Below are positions 47,608 to 57,427 of a DNA stretch of 64,000 bases, in pieces (positions within the stretch are counted from its first letter, which is position 1; every line of letters begins with the position of its first letter). The DNA lies in NCBI GenBank assembly GCA_000403275.2, contig KE159598.1, positions 1,003,340 to 1,067,339 of the forward strand, in the 5' to 3' direction. This stretch comes from Lachnospiraceae bacterium 28-4. Its GTDB lineage: Bacteria > Bacillota > Clostridia > Lachnospirales > Lachnospiraceae. A program made the position numbers and the translations under genes. The notes beneath the pieces are model-generated. The model was not told the origin of the DNA, did no database searches, and was given only the letters and a program-made list of their open reading frames with translations.

Positions 47608-48375
47608 ATGAAAAAGAAAATCGCTATTATTACAGGGGCTTCTTCGGGAATTGGACAGGAATTTGCGTTCCAGTTGGATGAGATCATGCACGAATTGGAT
47701 GAAATATGGCTCATTGCAAGAAGAAGAGAGCGTTTGGAGGAATTGGCAAAAGTGCTGGAAACCGGGTGCAGAACGATTGCCATGGATGTGACGGAAGAGC
47801 GGGATATGGAACTGTTCCGCAATATTCTTGCAACGGAGGACGTCTCTGTCCGTATGCTGGTAAATTGTGCAGGTTATGGACTGATGGGAAGATTTGACGG
47901 AATAAGCATCGAAGAACAGCTGGGAATGCTGGAAGTGAATTGCAAAGCGCTGACAAGGATGACCTATGAATGCATTCCGTATATGTGCAAAAACGGCCGT
48001 ATCATTCAACTGGCATCCAGTGCAGCTTTCGTGCCCCAAAAGAATTTTGCCGTATATGCTGCTGCCAAATCCTACGTTCTTAGCTTTTCCAGGGCTTTGC
48101 GGGAGGAATTAAGGGAAAGGGATATATGGGTGACGGCGGTATGTCCGGGGCCTGTGGAGACGGAATTTTTTGATATTGCGGAAAAATACGCCTCTACGCT
48201 GGCGGTAAAAAAATTGACCATGGTTCCCCCGCAGAAGGTGGTAAGGGATGCGCTGAGGGATTCTTACCATAAGAAGGCGCTTTCCATATGCAGCCTTCCG
48301 ATGAAGGCTTTTGGTATTTTGACAAAAACGGTTCCTCATGGGTGGATATTATCCGTTATGGGGCTTTTGAAATAG
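47608..48375 (+). CDS. Short-chain dehydrogenase/reductase
   Basis: This 255-residue NAD(P)-dependent enzyme has the cofactor loop TGASSGIG, the NCAGYG motif, the catalytic Ser and the Tyr-x-x-x-Lys in YAAAKSY, and the CPGPVETEF loop. The substrate is unknown. ATG 47608 follows a GGGGGGTGGG tract; GTG 47602 is an alternative. Confidence 0.9.
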   Translation: MKKKIAIITGASSGIGQEFAFQLDEIMHELDEIWLIARRRERLEELAKVLETGCRTIAMDVTEERDMELFRNILATEDVSVRMLVNCAGYGLMGRFDGISIEEQLGMLEVNCKALTRMTYECIPYMCKNGRIIQLASSAAFVPQKNFAVYAAAKSYVLSFSRALREELRERDIWVTAVCPGPVETEFFDIAEKYASTLAVKKLTMVPPQKVVRDALRDSYHKKALSICSLPMKAFGILTKTVPHGWILSVMGLLK

Positions 48376-48400
48376 AAAGAATAAGGGAGCTGGGAAATAT

Positions 48401-48991
48401 ATGGGCAGGAAACGAGTTGCCAAAGGGCAGTACGGTTATATCAAACAACAGAAAATATGGGCCAGCGTCAGAACAATTTTTCTGTATGCGGTATCGCTTT
48501 CCCTTTTTGGGATTGGGATATGGGAGACGGGATCGAAGGAAAATCTTTTGACGGTAGTTGCCATCCTTGGATGTCTGCCGGCGGGGAGGAGTACGGTGAA
48601 TATGGTCATGTTTTTGCGGGCGGAAGGCTGTTCGGGTGAGGCAAAAGAGAAGATCGGCGGATACGCCGGCGGATTCATGGAATTATATGATATGTTTTTT
48701 ACTTCCTATGAAAAAAATTATCAAGTCAGCCATATGGTGGTGAAAGACCATATCGTGTGCGGTTATTCGGAAAATAAAAAAATGGATATTCAGGCGTGTG
48801 AGAAACATTTGGCCGCTCATCTGAAGCAGGGAGGGTGCAAAGGCGCGGCTGTGAAAATATATGATGATATTGAAAAATATTGTGAAGGGTTAAAAAACCT
48901 CCGTACACAGGAAAAGCAGGGTTCTGCGGAAGGCGAAGCGAAGAAAGCGGAGACGGAAATATTGGAGAACCTGCTGGCTATCGCCCTGTGA
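48401..48991 (+). CDS. Conserved hypothetical membrane protein, 196 aa
   Basis: I do not recognise the family. Two adjacent hydrophobic segments (about residues 22-40 and 46-70) suggest a membrane hairpin, followed by a soluble helical C-terminal region of about 120 residues. GGGAG precedes the start, and it lies between the SDR and RluA-type genes, likely in the same transcript. Confidence 0.7.
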   Translation: MGRKRVAKGQYGYIKQQKIWASVRTIFLYAVSLSLFGIGIWETGSKENLLTVVAILGCLPAGRSTVNMVMFLRAEGCSGEAKEKIGGYAGGFMELYDMFFTSYEKNYQVSHMVVKDHIVCGYSENKKMDIQACEKHLAAHLKQGGCKGAAVKIYDDIEKYCEGLKNLRTQEKQGSAEGEAKKAETEILENLLAIAL

Positions 48992-49024
48992 GAGAGGCGG
49001 CGGGGAAAAGAATGGAGAGAATGT

Positions 49025-50050
49025 ATGATTAAGGTCAGGGTGGCGGAACGGGATGCGGGACAAAGGCTGGATAAATACCTGAGGAAATATTTGGCAAAAG
49101 CGCCTTCCAGTTTCGTATACAAGATGCTGAGAAAAAAGAATATTACCTTAAACGAAAAGAAGGCGTCCGGGAACGAAATGCTTCGGGCGGAGGATGAAAT
49201 CGCGATGTTTTTGTCCGACGATACGATCCTCAAATTCGGCGGGGCGATTCCGGGGGGAGAAAAATATAATGGCACGGGACAGGAAAGCAGAAGATTCCAG
49301 CAGTATAAAGAAGCCTATGAAGCTTATGGAGAACTTGGGATTGTTTATGAAAATGATCATGTGCTGATAGTAAATAAGCCGGTAGGAATGCTGACACAGA
49401 AGGCCGCTCCGTCCGACCGGTCTTTAAATGAATGGCTGATCGGTTATCTCATGGCCAAGGGGGAGGCGGACGAGCATACGCTGCATACGTTCAAACCATC
49501 TGTCTGTAACCGGCTGGACCGGAATACAAGCGGGCTGGTGCTGTGCGGAAAGACTCTGGCAGGAAGCCAGAAAATGAGCGCGCTGCTGAAAGACAGGAGT
49601 CTGCGCAAATTTTATTCTTTATATGTGAAAGGCGTGGTAACGCAGGAGGCCCGTATAGAAGGAAGCCTGAAAAAAGATGAGAATACGAATAAAGTGGAAT
49701 TGTGCCGGGATGCTTCGGACGGAGAAGCGGTGGACGTCCTGACGGTATATAAGCCGATTAAGAATTACCGCAATATCACTTTGCTGGAAGTGGAGCTTAT
49801 TACGGGAAAGACCCATCAGATACGCGTGCATCTGGCAAGCGTGGGACATCCTGTCATCGGGGATTATAAATATGGATATTTCGAGTGGAATGACAGATAT
49901 AAGAAAAAATATGGGATAACAACCCAGCTGCTTCATGCGATCCGTCTGGAATTCCCGCAGATGGAAGGCGAGTGGGCGGATATGTCCGAACTCGTGTTGA
50001 CGGCGGAACCGCCGGAAATCTTCCGCATTTTGGATGAAGGGGAAGGGTGA
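49025..50050 (+). CDS. RluA-family 23S rRNA/tRNA pseudouridine synthase
   Basis: This 341-residue protein has an S4 domain at the start (QRLDKYLRKYL), and the RluA catalytic motif CNRLDRNTSGLVL with its Asp; TGKTHQIRVHLASVGHPVIGD is the second signature. It is of the RluC/RluD kind; the exact uridine is not readable. The next gene, recU, starts 3 nt after its stop. Confidence 0.9.
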   Translation: MIKVRVAERDAGQRLDKYLRKYLAKAPSSFVYKMLRKKNITLNEKKASGNEMLRAEDEIAMFLSDDTILKFGGAIPGGEKYNGTGQESRRFQQYKEAYEAYGELGIVYENDHVLIVNKPVGMLTQKAAPSDRSLNEWLIGYLMAKGEADEHTLHTFKPSVCNRLDRNTSGLVLCGKTLAGSQKMSALLKDRSLRKFYSLYVKGVVTQEARIEGSLKKDENTNKVELCRDASDGEAVDVLTVYKPIKNYRNITLLEVELITGKTHQIRVHLASVGHPVIGDYKYGYFEWNDRYKKKYGITTQLLHAIRLEFPQMEGEWADMSELVLTAEPPEIFRILDEGEG

Positions 50051-50053
50051 GGC

Positions 50054-50587
50054 ATGGCAACTTGGAACTCCAGAGGACTGAGGGGATCTACCTTGGAAGA
50101 TCTGATCAACAGGACAAACGAAAAATATATGGAAAACGGGCTGGCGCTCATTCAGAAAATCCCAACCCCTATTACGCCCATCAATATCGATAAGGAAAAC
50201 GGGCAGATCACGCTGGCTTATTTTGACCAGAAGAGTACGGTCGATTATATCGGCGCCGTACAGGGGATTCCGGTCTGCTTCGATGCGAAAGAATGCACGA
50301 AAGACACTTTTGCCCTTCAGAATATTCATGAACATCAGGTAGAATTTATGCGTTTATTCGAAAAACAGGGCGGAATCGCTTTTTTTGTGATATATTATAC
50401 GCATAAAGAGACACTCTATTATCTGCCTTATGAAATGCTGCGTTATTTTTGGGACAGGGCAAAAGAGGGAGGAAGGAAGAGTTTCCGGTTTGACGAACTG
50501 AATCCGGAATATATTATGCAAAAGAAAAGCAATATATTTGTGCCTTATTTGGATATGATACAGAAAGACTTGGATGACAGGGAATAA
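50054..50587 (+). CDS. recU: Holliday junction resolvase RecU
   Basis: This 177-residue nuclease cuts four-way junctions in Firmicutes in place of RuvC. The pattern is clear: SRGLRGSTLEDLINRTN at the start, the PTPITPINI stretch, the catalytic STVDYIGAVQGIPVCFDAKE region with its Asp/Glu/Lys, and IHEHQVEFM. It is shorter than the 206-residue Bacillus protein. RuvA and RuvB are encoded at 12-14 kb. Confidence 0.93.
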   Translation: MATWNSRGLRGSTLEDLINRTNEKYMENGLALIQKIPTPITPINIDKENGQITLAYFDQKSTVDYIGAVQGIPVCFDAKECTKDTFALQNIHEHQVEFMRLFEKQGGIAFFVIYYTHKETLYYLPYEMLRYFWDRAKEGGRKSFRFDELNPEYIMQKKSNIFVPYLDMIQKDLDDRE

Positions 50588-50597
50588 AGGAGAAAGA

Positions 50598-51737
50598 ATG
50601 AATAAAAAATTAGTACATACGCCGGAAGGTGTGAGGGATATTTACGGGGAAGAGTATGCAAAAAAGCTGCGGATAGAGAGTCTGATCATGGAAAATATCA
50701 GAAGCTATGGTTATGAAGACATCCAGACTCCCACCTTCGAATTTTTTGATGTATTTTCTAAGGAAGTGGGAACGACGCCTTCCAGGGAACTATACAAATT
50801 TTTTGATAAGGAAGGGAATACGCTGGTATTGCGGCCTGATTTCACGCCATCCATCGCCAGATGTGCGGCGAAATATTTTCCGGAGACGGATGTGCCGGTA
50901 CGTTTCTGTTATATGGGAAATATTTTTACGAACAATTCCAATCTGCAGGGGAAGCTGAAGGAAGCTACCCAGATGGGAGCGGAGCTGATCGGGGATGCTT
51001 CGGCGGAGGCGGACGGAGAAATGGCGGCGATGGTGATCGAATCCCTGCTTGCGGCAGGATTGAAGGATTTCCAGCTGAGCGTGGGAAATGTGGAGTATTT
51101 CAAGGGAATATGCATGGAAGCGGGGCTGGATGAGGAGACAGAACTGGAATTGCGGGAATTTATTTCCGGGAAAAATTATTTTGGAGCGGAAGAACTTCTT
51201 CGGGAAAAACAAGTAGCGGGGAAATACAGAGATGCCTTGCTACAGGTGACGGATTTATACGGATCTTGCGACGCTCTGGGACAGGCGAAGGCATTAGTAC
51301 ATAACGAGCGTTCCCTGGAGGCGATCGGACGCCTGGAGGCGCTTTATGAAGTACTTTGCTGTTATGGCGTGGAAAAATATGTTTCCTTTGATCTTGGGAT
51401 GTTGAGCAAGTATCATTATTATACGGGAGTGATTTTTAAAGCGTATACTTACGGCGTGGGGGACGCTATTGTAAAGGGAGGAAGGTATGATACTCTTCTG
51501 GGGCGTTTTGGGAAAAATGCGCCGGCTATCGGATTTATGGTAGTGATCGATGATCTGATGGCGGCTCTTGAAAGGCAGGGCATCGAGACCGAGCTTCCCC
51601 CCAGGGCGGAAGCAATGGAATATACAAAGGAGACGTATCGGGAAGTTCTGAAAGAAGTAAAAAAACTTCGGGCGGAAGGAAAGCTGGCGGTTATGATGCC
51701 GAAGAGAAGAATAAAAGGAGAAACGGAGGATCAATGA
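50598..51737 (+). CDS. hisZ: ATP phosphoribosyltransferase regulatory subunit HisZ
   Basis: This 379-residue class II aminoacyl-tRNA-synthetase-like protein lacks aminoacylation and instead completes the short HisG. It shows TPEGVRDIYGEE, VLRPDFTPSIARC and KYHYYTGVIFKAY, and lacks the HisRS C-terminal anticodon domain. ATG 50598 has AAAGGAG 5 nt upstream; an upstream ATG inside recU is unlikely. It overlaps hisG by 4 nt. Confidence 0.94.
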   Translation: MNKKLVHTPEGVRDIYGEEYAKKLRIESLIMENIRSYGYEDIQTPTFEFFDVFSKEVGTTPSRELYKFFDKEGNTLVLRPDFTPSIARCAAKYFPETDVPVRFCYMGNIFTNNSNLQGKLKEATQMGAELIGDASAEADGEMAAMVIESLLAAGLKDFQLSVGNVEYFKGICMEAGLDEETELELREFISGKNYFGAEELLREKQVAGKYRDALLQVTDLYGSCDALGQAKALVHNERSLEAIGRLEALYEVLCCYGVEKYVSFDLGMLSKYHYYTGVIFKAYTYGVGDAIVKGGRYDTLLGRFGKNAPAIGFMVVIDDLMAALERQGIETELPPRAEAMEYTKETYREVLKEVKKLRAEGKLAVMMPKRRIKGETEDQ

Positions 51738-52384
51738 TGGAAGAGACGCGCTATTTGACGTTTGCTTTGGGAAAAGGGCGCTTGGCGAATAAAACGCTGG
51801 AACTGCTGGAGGAAATAGGAATCACCTGCGAAGAAATGAAAGATAAGAGTTCCAGAAAACTGGTGTTTGTCAATGAAGAAAGAAAACTTAGGTTCTTTCT
51901 GGCAAAGGGGCCGGATGTACCCACCTATGTGGAGTACGGAGCGGCGGATATCGGTGTGGTAGGAAAAGATACCGTTTTAGAGGAAAACAGAAGGGTGCAT
52001 GAGGTACTCGATCTGGGCTTCGGAAAGTGCAGGATGTGCGTGTGCGGACCGGAAAGCTCGCGGGAACTGTTAAAGCATCATGAAAGGATACGAGTCGCCA
52101 GCAAATATCCAAACATTGCAAAAGATTATTTTTATAATAAAAAACACCAGACCGTTGATATTATCCGGTTAAACGGATCGGTGGAGCTGGGACCCATGGT
52201 CGGGCTTTCGGATGTGATCGTGGATATTGTGGAAACGGGTTCCACCCTGAAGGAAAACGGACTGGCCGTTCTGGAAGAGATATGTCCCCTGTCAGCGCGT
52301 ATGATCGTGAATCAGGTGAGTATGCAGATGCAGACGGAGAGGATACGAAAGCTGATTTACGAAATAAGAGAACATTTAAAATAG
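51734..52384 (+). CDS. hisG: ATP phosphoribosyltransferase, short form HisG
   Basis: This 216-residue enzyme starts histidine synthesis by joining ATP and PRPP. TFALGKGRLANKTLELL is the start of the family; DIVETGSTLKENGL is the PRPP loop. The regulatory C-terminal domain of long HisG is absent, consistent with hisZ next to it. ATG 51734 and 51737 are adjacent; either may be used. Confidence 0.96.
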   Translation: MMEETRYLTFALGKGRLANKTLELLEEIGITCEEMKDKSSRKLVFVNEERKLRFFLAKGPDVPTYVEYGAADIGVVGKDTVLEENRRVHEVLDLGFGKCRMCVCGPESSRELLKHHERIRVASKYPNIAKDYFYNKKHQTVDIIRLNGSVELGPMVGLSDVIVDIVETGSTLKENGLAVLEEICPLSARMIVNQVSMQMQTERIRKLIYEIREHLK

Positions 52385-52421
52385 TGAAATATTTATAAAG
52401 GGTTTGAAAGGAGGAGGCAGT

Positions 52422-53174
52422 ATGGGCATCAAGGAGTATAAAGGAATCATAATCGCGTGTATCGCCGGGATCTGCGCTATTATTTGCGTGTCGATCATGA
52501 CGGTGAGCCTGGTATCTTACAAGAAAACTTCAGGAAGCGGGGGGATTACGGCGACCGGATCCGCAAGCTGTGATTTTGAATCGGATCTGATCGTTTGGAG
52601 AGGAAGTTTTACCGCGTATGGGGAAACTACCCAGGAGGCTTATCAGATCATCAAGAGGGATGCGGAGGTTATAAAAAAATATTTGCAGGACAATGGTGTG
52701 ACGGAGGAAGAAATGATCTTCGGGTCGGTGGATATTTCTCAGCGGTGGGAATATGAATATAACGAAGAAGGGTACGAGATCGGTTATTACTTGGTAGGCT
52801 ATGACTTGGAACAGCAGATCTGCGTGACTTCTAACGATGTGGATAAAGTGGATCCCATTTCGAGGGATAGTTCCCAGCTGATCGAAGCGGGTGTAGAGTT
52901 TTTTTCCGATTCCCCGGAATATTATTATACAAAACTGGACGAACTAAAGCTTCAGCTCATTGAAGAAGCGACGGTAAATGCAAAGGAAAGAATCGATATT
53001 ATAATGGAGGGAACCGGAGGCAGGACGGGAAAACTTTTGAATGCAAATCTGGGCGTTTTCCAGATTACCGCGCAGAATACGAATTCCGATTACAGTTATG
53101 GCGGCGCTTTCGATACCAGCTCCAGACAGAAAACGGCTTCGATTACCGTCAAATTGAATTATAGCGTGGAATAA
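52422..53174 (+). CDS. SIMPL domain (DUF541) membrane-anchored protein
   Basis: This 250-residue protein has an N-terminal membrane anchor (about residues 9-31) and an external SIMPL domain with the usual ATGSA opening, TTQEAYQI repeats and a C-terminal ITVKLNYSVE strand. Functions of the family are poorly known. AAGGAGG precedes ATG 52422. It sits inside the his operon, 37 nt after hisG and 23 nt before hisD, although nothing in it suggests histidine chemistry. Confidence 0.87.
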   Translation: MGIKEYKGIIIACIAGICAIICVSIMTVSLVSYKKTSGSGGITATGSASCDFESDLIVWRGSFTAYGETTQEAYQIIKRDAEVIKKYLQDNGVTEEEMIFGSVDISQRWEYEYNEEGYEIGYYLVGYDLEQQICVTSNDVDKVDPISRDSSQLIEAGVEFFSDSPEYYYTKLDELKLQLIEEATVNAKERIDIIMEGTGGRTGKLLNANLGVFQITAQNTNSDYSYGGAFDTSSRQKTASITVKLNYSVE

Positions 53175-53197
53175 AATCAATAAAGATGAGGTGGAAC

Positions 53198-54490
53198 ATG
53201 AGAACGATAAAACTGACGGAAGATACCAAAAAGGATCTGTTGAACAGTCTTTTAAAAAGAAGCCCTAATAATTATGAACAATATGAATCCGTGGTTGCCG
53301 ATATTATTTCCAATGTCCGCGAGAAGGGGGACGAAGCGGTCTTTGCCTATACAGAGCAATTCGACCGGTGCAGGATAGACGCTTCTACCATACGGGTAAG
53401 GAAGGAAGAAATTGCAAGGGCTTATGAAATGGTGGATGCAGGGCTGGTGGAGGTTATGAGAAAGTCTGCGGAGAATATCCGGGCATTCCATACGAAACAG
53501 CTCCATAATTCATGGATTGATACGAGAAGGGATGGCTCCCTTTTGGGGCAGAAGATCACGCCTATTGGGATATCCGGCGTATATGTACCGGGCGGTAAGG
53601 CGGCTTATCCCTCCAGTGTGCTGATGAACGTGATTCCGGCAAAGGTGGCAGGAGTGGAACGGGTGATCATGACAACGCCTCCTGATGCCGGAGGAGAGGT
53701 ATATGCCGGGACTCTGGTGGCGGCGGATATTGCCGGAGTGGATGAGATTTATAAAGTTGGGGGAGCCCAGGCAGTGGCCGCCATGGCCTTTGGAACCGAA
53801 AGCATACCAAAGGTAGATAAGATCACGGGACCGGGGAACATTTTCGTGGCTCTGGCCAAAAAAGCATGTTTCGGATATGTGAGCATCGATTCCATCGCCG
53901 GACCGAGCGAAATACTGGTGATTGCGGACGAAACGGCGAATCCGCGTTATGTGGCGGCAGACCTGCTTTCCCAGGCGGAGCATGACGAATTGGCAAGCGC
54001 AATACTGATTACAACCAGCGAGAATCTTGCGGCAGAAGTGGGAGCAGAAGTGGAGGAATTTTTAAAAGTACTGTCCCGAAAAGAAATTATTGGAAAATCT
54101 CTGGAAAATTATGGATATATGCTGATTGCGGAAACGATGGAAGATGCTGTGGAGGCCGCCAATGAAATTGCCTCCGAACATGTGGAAATACTGACAGCCG
54201 ATCCTTATGAGATAATGACGAAGGTAAAAAACGCGGGTGCGTTGTTTTTAGGGGAATATTCTTCGGAACCGTTGGGAGATTATTTTGCGGGACCAAACCA
54301 TATTCTTCCGACAAACGGAACGGCAAAATTTTTCTCGCCGCTTAATGTGGATGATTTTTTGAAAAAAACAAGCATTATATCATATTCTAAGGAAGCGTTG
54401 CGGGCCGTTCATAAAGATATTGAATTATTTGCGGAAAGCGAGGGGTTGACGGCTCACGCAAATTCCATTAAAGTAAGATTTGAGGAATGA
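53198..54490 (+). CDS. hisD: Histidinol dehydrogenase
   Basis: This 430-residue zinc enzyme makes the last two oxidations to histidine. GVYVPGGKAAYPSSVLM, KVDKITGPGN, SIAGPSEILVIADE and the C-terminal HANSI with its zinc His are all present, and length is normal. ATG 53198 follows GAGGTGG; ATG 53186 upstream would overlap that site. Confidence 0.97.
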   Translation: MRTIKLTEDTKKDLLNSLLKRSPNNYEQYESVVADIISNVREKGDEAVFAYTEQFDRCRIDASTIRVRKEEIARAYEMVDAGLVEVMRKSAENIRAFHTKQLHNSWIDTRRDGSLLGQKITPIGISGVYVPGGKAAYPSSVLMNVIPAKVAGVERVIMTTPPDAGGEVYAGTLVAADIAGVDEIYKVGGAQAVAAMAFGTESIPKVDKITGPGNIFVALAKKACFGYVSIDSIAGPSEILVIADETANPRYVAADLLSQAEHDELASAILITTSENLAAEVGAEVEEFLKVLSRKEIIGKSLENYGYMLIAETMEDAVEAANEIASEHVEILTADPYEIMTKVKNAGALFLGEYSSEPLGDYFAGPNHILPTNGTAKFFSPLNVDDFLKKTSIISYSKEALRAVHKDIELFAESEGLTAHANSIKVRFEE

Positions 54491-54567
54491 CAGGATGTTG
54501 ATTGGCCGGGTCGGTCAATACATTGTCTGGATTTGAGATGCCGCGAAGCGGAATGATGGAGGTTAGT

Positions 54568-55158
54568 ATGGAAAGACAGGCGACGGTGGAGCGGAAAACG
54601 AAAGAAACGGATATTTTTTTAAGGCTCGATATAGATGGAAACGGAAAGGGAGAAGTCGATACGGGAATCGGATTTTTGGATCATATGCTGGAGGGCTTTG
54701 CGCGTCATGGCTTTTTTAGTCTAGAGGTAAAAGTGAAGGGGGATCTGCATGTGGATGGGCATCACACCGTGGAAGATGTGGGGATCGTCCTCGGACAGGC
54801 GGTGAAAGGGGCTCTGGGAAATAAAACTGGGATAAGGCGTTATGGTTCCTTCATCCTTCCGATGGATGATGCATTGGTTTTATGTGCTGTGGATCTGTGC
54901 GGTCGTCCTTATTTCAGCTATGAATGCGAGTTCCCTGCGGAGAGGATCGGCGGACTGGATACGGAACTGATCAGGGAGTTTTTCTATGCGGTTTCTTATT
55001 CGGCGGGAATGAATCTTCATATCAAAATGATCTCCGGCATAAACAGTCATCACATGGCGGAGGCTATGTTCAAATCTTTCGCAAAAGCTTTGGATGAAGC
55101 GGCGGGCAAAGATGGGAGGCTCCGGGACGTGTTAAGTACAAAGGGAAGTCTGGCATAA
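54568..55158 (+). CDS. hisB: Imidazoleglycerol-phosphate dehydratase
   Basis: This 196-residue monofunctional HisB dehydrates imidazoleglycerol phosphate. It has GFLDHMLEGFARHG, DGHHTVEDVGIVLGQA and SGINSHHMAEAMFKSFA, the metal-binding His/Glu motifs. GGAGG lies 5 nt before ATG 54568; the open frame further upstream is not conserved. Confidence 0.96.
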   Translation: MERQATVERKTKETDIFLRLDIDGNGKGEVDTGIGFLDHMLEGFARHGFFSLEVKVKGDLHVDGHHTVEDVGIVLGQAVKGALGNKTGIRRYGSFILPMDDALVLCAVDLCGRPYFSYECEFPAERIGGLDTELIREFFYAVSYSAGMNLHIKMISGINSHHMAEAMFKSFAKALDEAAGKDGRLRDVLSTKGSLA

Positions 55159-55195
55159 CGTTCCGGTGCGATAAAATTTCAAAGGAGAAGGGTGT

Positions 55196-56491
55196 ATGGG
55201 CAGTCAATATAAAAAATTGGTTCCTTGCATTTATTTGTATAAGGGCAATGCGGTAAAAAGTTTATCCGATATTACCATTATAGATACGGATCCGGTAACG
55301 CTGGCAAAGTATTACAGTGATAATCACGGGGATGAGCTTCTTGTTTTCGATATGTCGAAGGGGGATACGGAACATGAAGAAGCATTGGATATTATAAAGG
55401 AGATTTGCAAAGCGGTGGAAATTCCGGTGATCGGAGCCGGCAATGTGCGCCGTATGGAAGATATAAAGAAACTTTTATATGCAGGCTGCAAAAAGGCAGC
55501 TTTGAACTATTCCAAACCGGAAAATATCGAGCTTACGGAAGAAGTATCCAAAAGATTCGGCAAAGAAAAGATAGCAGCATGTTATGCGAGGATGGAAACG
55601 CTTCTGGAATACAAGGGGCTTCTGGAAGAATTTGTCGATGAACTTATTTTGGTGGAAGCGGCGACATTGAGGGAAAGCCTGAACGAATGGGACGGACATC
55701 CTCAGATACTGACGCTGCTCCCGGAAGTTTCTCTCGATAAACTGATAGAGATTCTTTCTTCCCCTGCTATCTGCGGGATCACGGGATATGCCATTAATGA
55801 GAATGCAAGAGAGCTTTCGGCAGTCAAATCTTTGTGCCAGGGGAATGGAATAAAAGTGAATACGTTTGAATCTTCTTTTCATTGGGCTGATTTTAAGCGG
55901 AATTCGGACGGACATGTGCCGGTCGTTGTCCAGGATTATAAGACCGGAGAGGTGCTGATGGTGGCTTATATGGATGAAGAGGCTTTTCAGACGACGCTTC
56001 ATACCGGAAAGATGACTTATTACAGCAGAAGCCGTAAGGAGCTTTGGATCAAGGGAGAGACCAGCGGACATTACCAGTATGTCAAGTCGCTGACGGCAGA
56101 CTGCGATATGGATACGATACTGGCAAAAGTTTCCCAAGTGGGCAATGCCTGCCATACGGGAAGTTATTCCTGCTTTTTCAATGAAATCGTAACGAAAGAG
56201 TGCGCAGAAACCAATCCCTTAAAGGTATTCGAGTCTGTGATGGGCGTGATTGAGGATAGGAAAATTCATCCAAAGGAAGGATCTTATACTAATTATTTAT
56301 TCGATAAGGGACTGGATAAGATATTAAAAAAGCTGGGAGAAGAGGCGACGGAGATCATTATTGCTTCCAAGAATCCGAATCCGAATGAAATCAAATATGA
56401 AATCGCCGATTTTCTTTACCATATGATGGTTCTTATGGCGGAAAGGGGCGTCAGCTGGGAAGAAATCATTGAAGAATTGGCAAAGAGATAA
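55196..56491 (+). CDS. hisIE: HisF-like domain fused to bifunctional HisIE
   Basis: This 431-residue protein has three parts. Residues 1-215 form a HisA/HisF-like barrel. Residues about 225-325 are phosphoribosyl-AMP cyclohydrolase (His[25 protein letters not shown], and the CD and CHTG cysteines). Residues about 335-431 are phosphoribosyl-ATP pyrophosphatase (His[14 protein letters not shown]). The barrel appears catalytically dead: where HisF has the catalytic Asp in PCLDV this protein has PCIYL (Tyr 13), and the second catalytic Asp is not seen in IAACYARME. The HisI and HisE parts look intact. Most bacterial HisIE lacks the barrel. Confidence 0.9.
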   Translation: MGSQYKKLVPCIYLYKGNAVKSLSDITIIDTDPVTLAKYYSDNHGDELLVFDMSKGDTEHEEALDIIKEICKAVEIPVIGAGNVRRMEDIKKLLYAGCKKAALNYSKPENIELTEEVSKRFGKEKIAACYARMETLLEYKGLLEEFVDELILVEAATLRESLNEWDGHPQILTLLPEVSLDKLIEILSSPAICGITGYAINENARELSAVKSLCQGNGIKVNTFESSFHWADFKRNSDGHVPVVVQDYKTGEVLMVAYMDEEAFQTTLHTGKMTYYSRSRKELWIKGETSGHYQYVKSLTADCDMDTILAKVSQVGNACHTGSYSCFFNEIVTKECAETNPLKVFESVMGVIEDRKIHPKEGSYTNYLFDKGLDKILKKLGEEATEIIIASKNPNPNEIKYEIADFLYHMMVLMAERGVSWEEIIEELAKR

Positions 56492-56518
56492 AAAATGAAT
56501 AAAGGGAAATGATAATGG

Positions 56519-56555
56519 CGGGACTGCATAGATTTGCAGTTCCGCTCATATATTT
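56519..56555 (+). terminator. Hairpin after the his operon, probable weak terminator
   Basis: CGGGACTGCA (56519-56528) pairs with TGCAGTTCCG (56535-56544) with one G-T pair, followed by CTCATATATTTT. It lies between hisIE and the deacetylase and overlaps two in-frame ATGs that could otherwise be read as the deacetylase start. Confidence 0.6.
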
Positions 56556-56583
56556 TAAAAAGAATTTTCAGGAATGGATCGGC

Positions 56584-57414
56584 ATGAATATTATCAAAAG
56601 ATATAAAAAGACCATTTTTGTTGTTTCCCTTTTATGCGCTATGTTTTTTGCCGGGCGCGGCGTTGGCTACCTGACGCAGGACCTTGGTCTGCCGGGCATA
56701 AATTCGGTGGGGTCTTCCCGCATTGCGGCTTCAGAGAACTGGGGGCTTGGGGGATATGGGGACGGCGTAAAGCCTACGGGAATCGCTTCCGCAGAGGAAT
56801 TGAAAAAGTATGATGCATATTTTGTAGGGGAGGGGGAGGAAAAAGTAATTTATCTGACTTTTGATGCAGGTTATGAGAACGGGAATACAGAGCCGATTTT
56901 GGATGCTTTAAAGAGGCACCAGGCGCCTGCGACTTTTTTTGTCGTGGGGCATTATCTGGAATCGGCGCCGGAATTGGTAAAACGGATGGTGGAAGAAGGA
57001 CACTGCGTAGGAAACCATACATACCACCATCTGGATATGTCGCAAATATCGGATATGGCATCCTTCCGTAAGGAAATGGATGATGTGGCAAATCTGTTCC
57101 GACAGATTACAGGAGAAGAACTTTCCATGTATTACCGGCCTCCTCAGGGCAAGTATAGCGTAGAAAACCTAAAGATGGCAAAAGAACTGGGTTATCAAAC
57201 CTTTTTCTGGAGCCTTGCTTATGTGGACTGGTATCAGGATGAGCAGCCGTCGAGAGAGGAAGCGCTGGAAAAACTGACAGGGCGCATTCATCCGGGCGCG
57301 GTCGTGCTTTTGCATAGCACATCGAAGACGAATGGGGAAGTTCTGGATGAACTTCTTGGCGAATGGGAGAAAATGGGATACAGCTTCCGGCCATTGTCGG
57401 ATCTGATAGATTAA
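56584..57414 (+). CDS. Polysaccharide deacetylase, PdaA-like
   Basis: This 276-residue protein has an N-terminal membrane/signal segment (about residues 9-28) and a NodB-type deacetylase domain with LTFDAGYENGNT (catalytic Asp and metal Asp), the HTYHH metal motif, YYRPPQGKYS and VLLHS. In Bacillus PdaA makes muramic delta-lactam in the spore cortex. ATG 56584 is preferred since a hairpin covers the earlier in-frame ATGs at 56509 and 56515; these would add up to 25 residues. Confidence 0.88.
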   Translation: MNIIKRYKKTIFVVSLLCAMFFAGRGVGYLTQDLGLPGINSVGSSRIAASENWGLGGYGDGVKPTGIASAEELKKYDAYFVGEGEEKVIYLTFDAGYENGNTEPILDALKRHQAPATFFVVGHYLESAPELVKRMVEEGHCVGNHTYHHLDMSQISDMASFRKEMDDVANLFRQITGEELSMYYRPPQGKYSVENLKMAKELGYQTFFWSLAYVDWYQDEQPSREEALEKLTGRIHPGAVVLLHSTSKTNGEVLDELLGEWEKMGYSFRPLSDLID

Positions 57415-57427
57415 GGGAGGATAATGG

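Noticed and set aside
50300..50600. T-box or histidine leader ahead of the his genes
   Set aside because: hisZ starts 10 nt after recU with no room for a leader and no His-rich leader peptide was seen.
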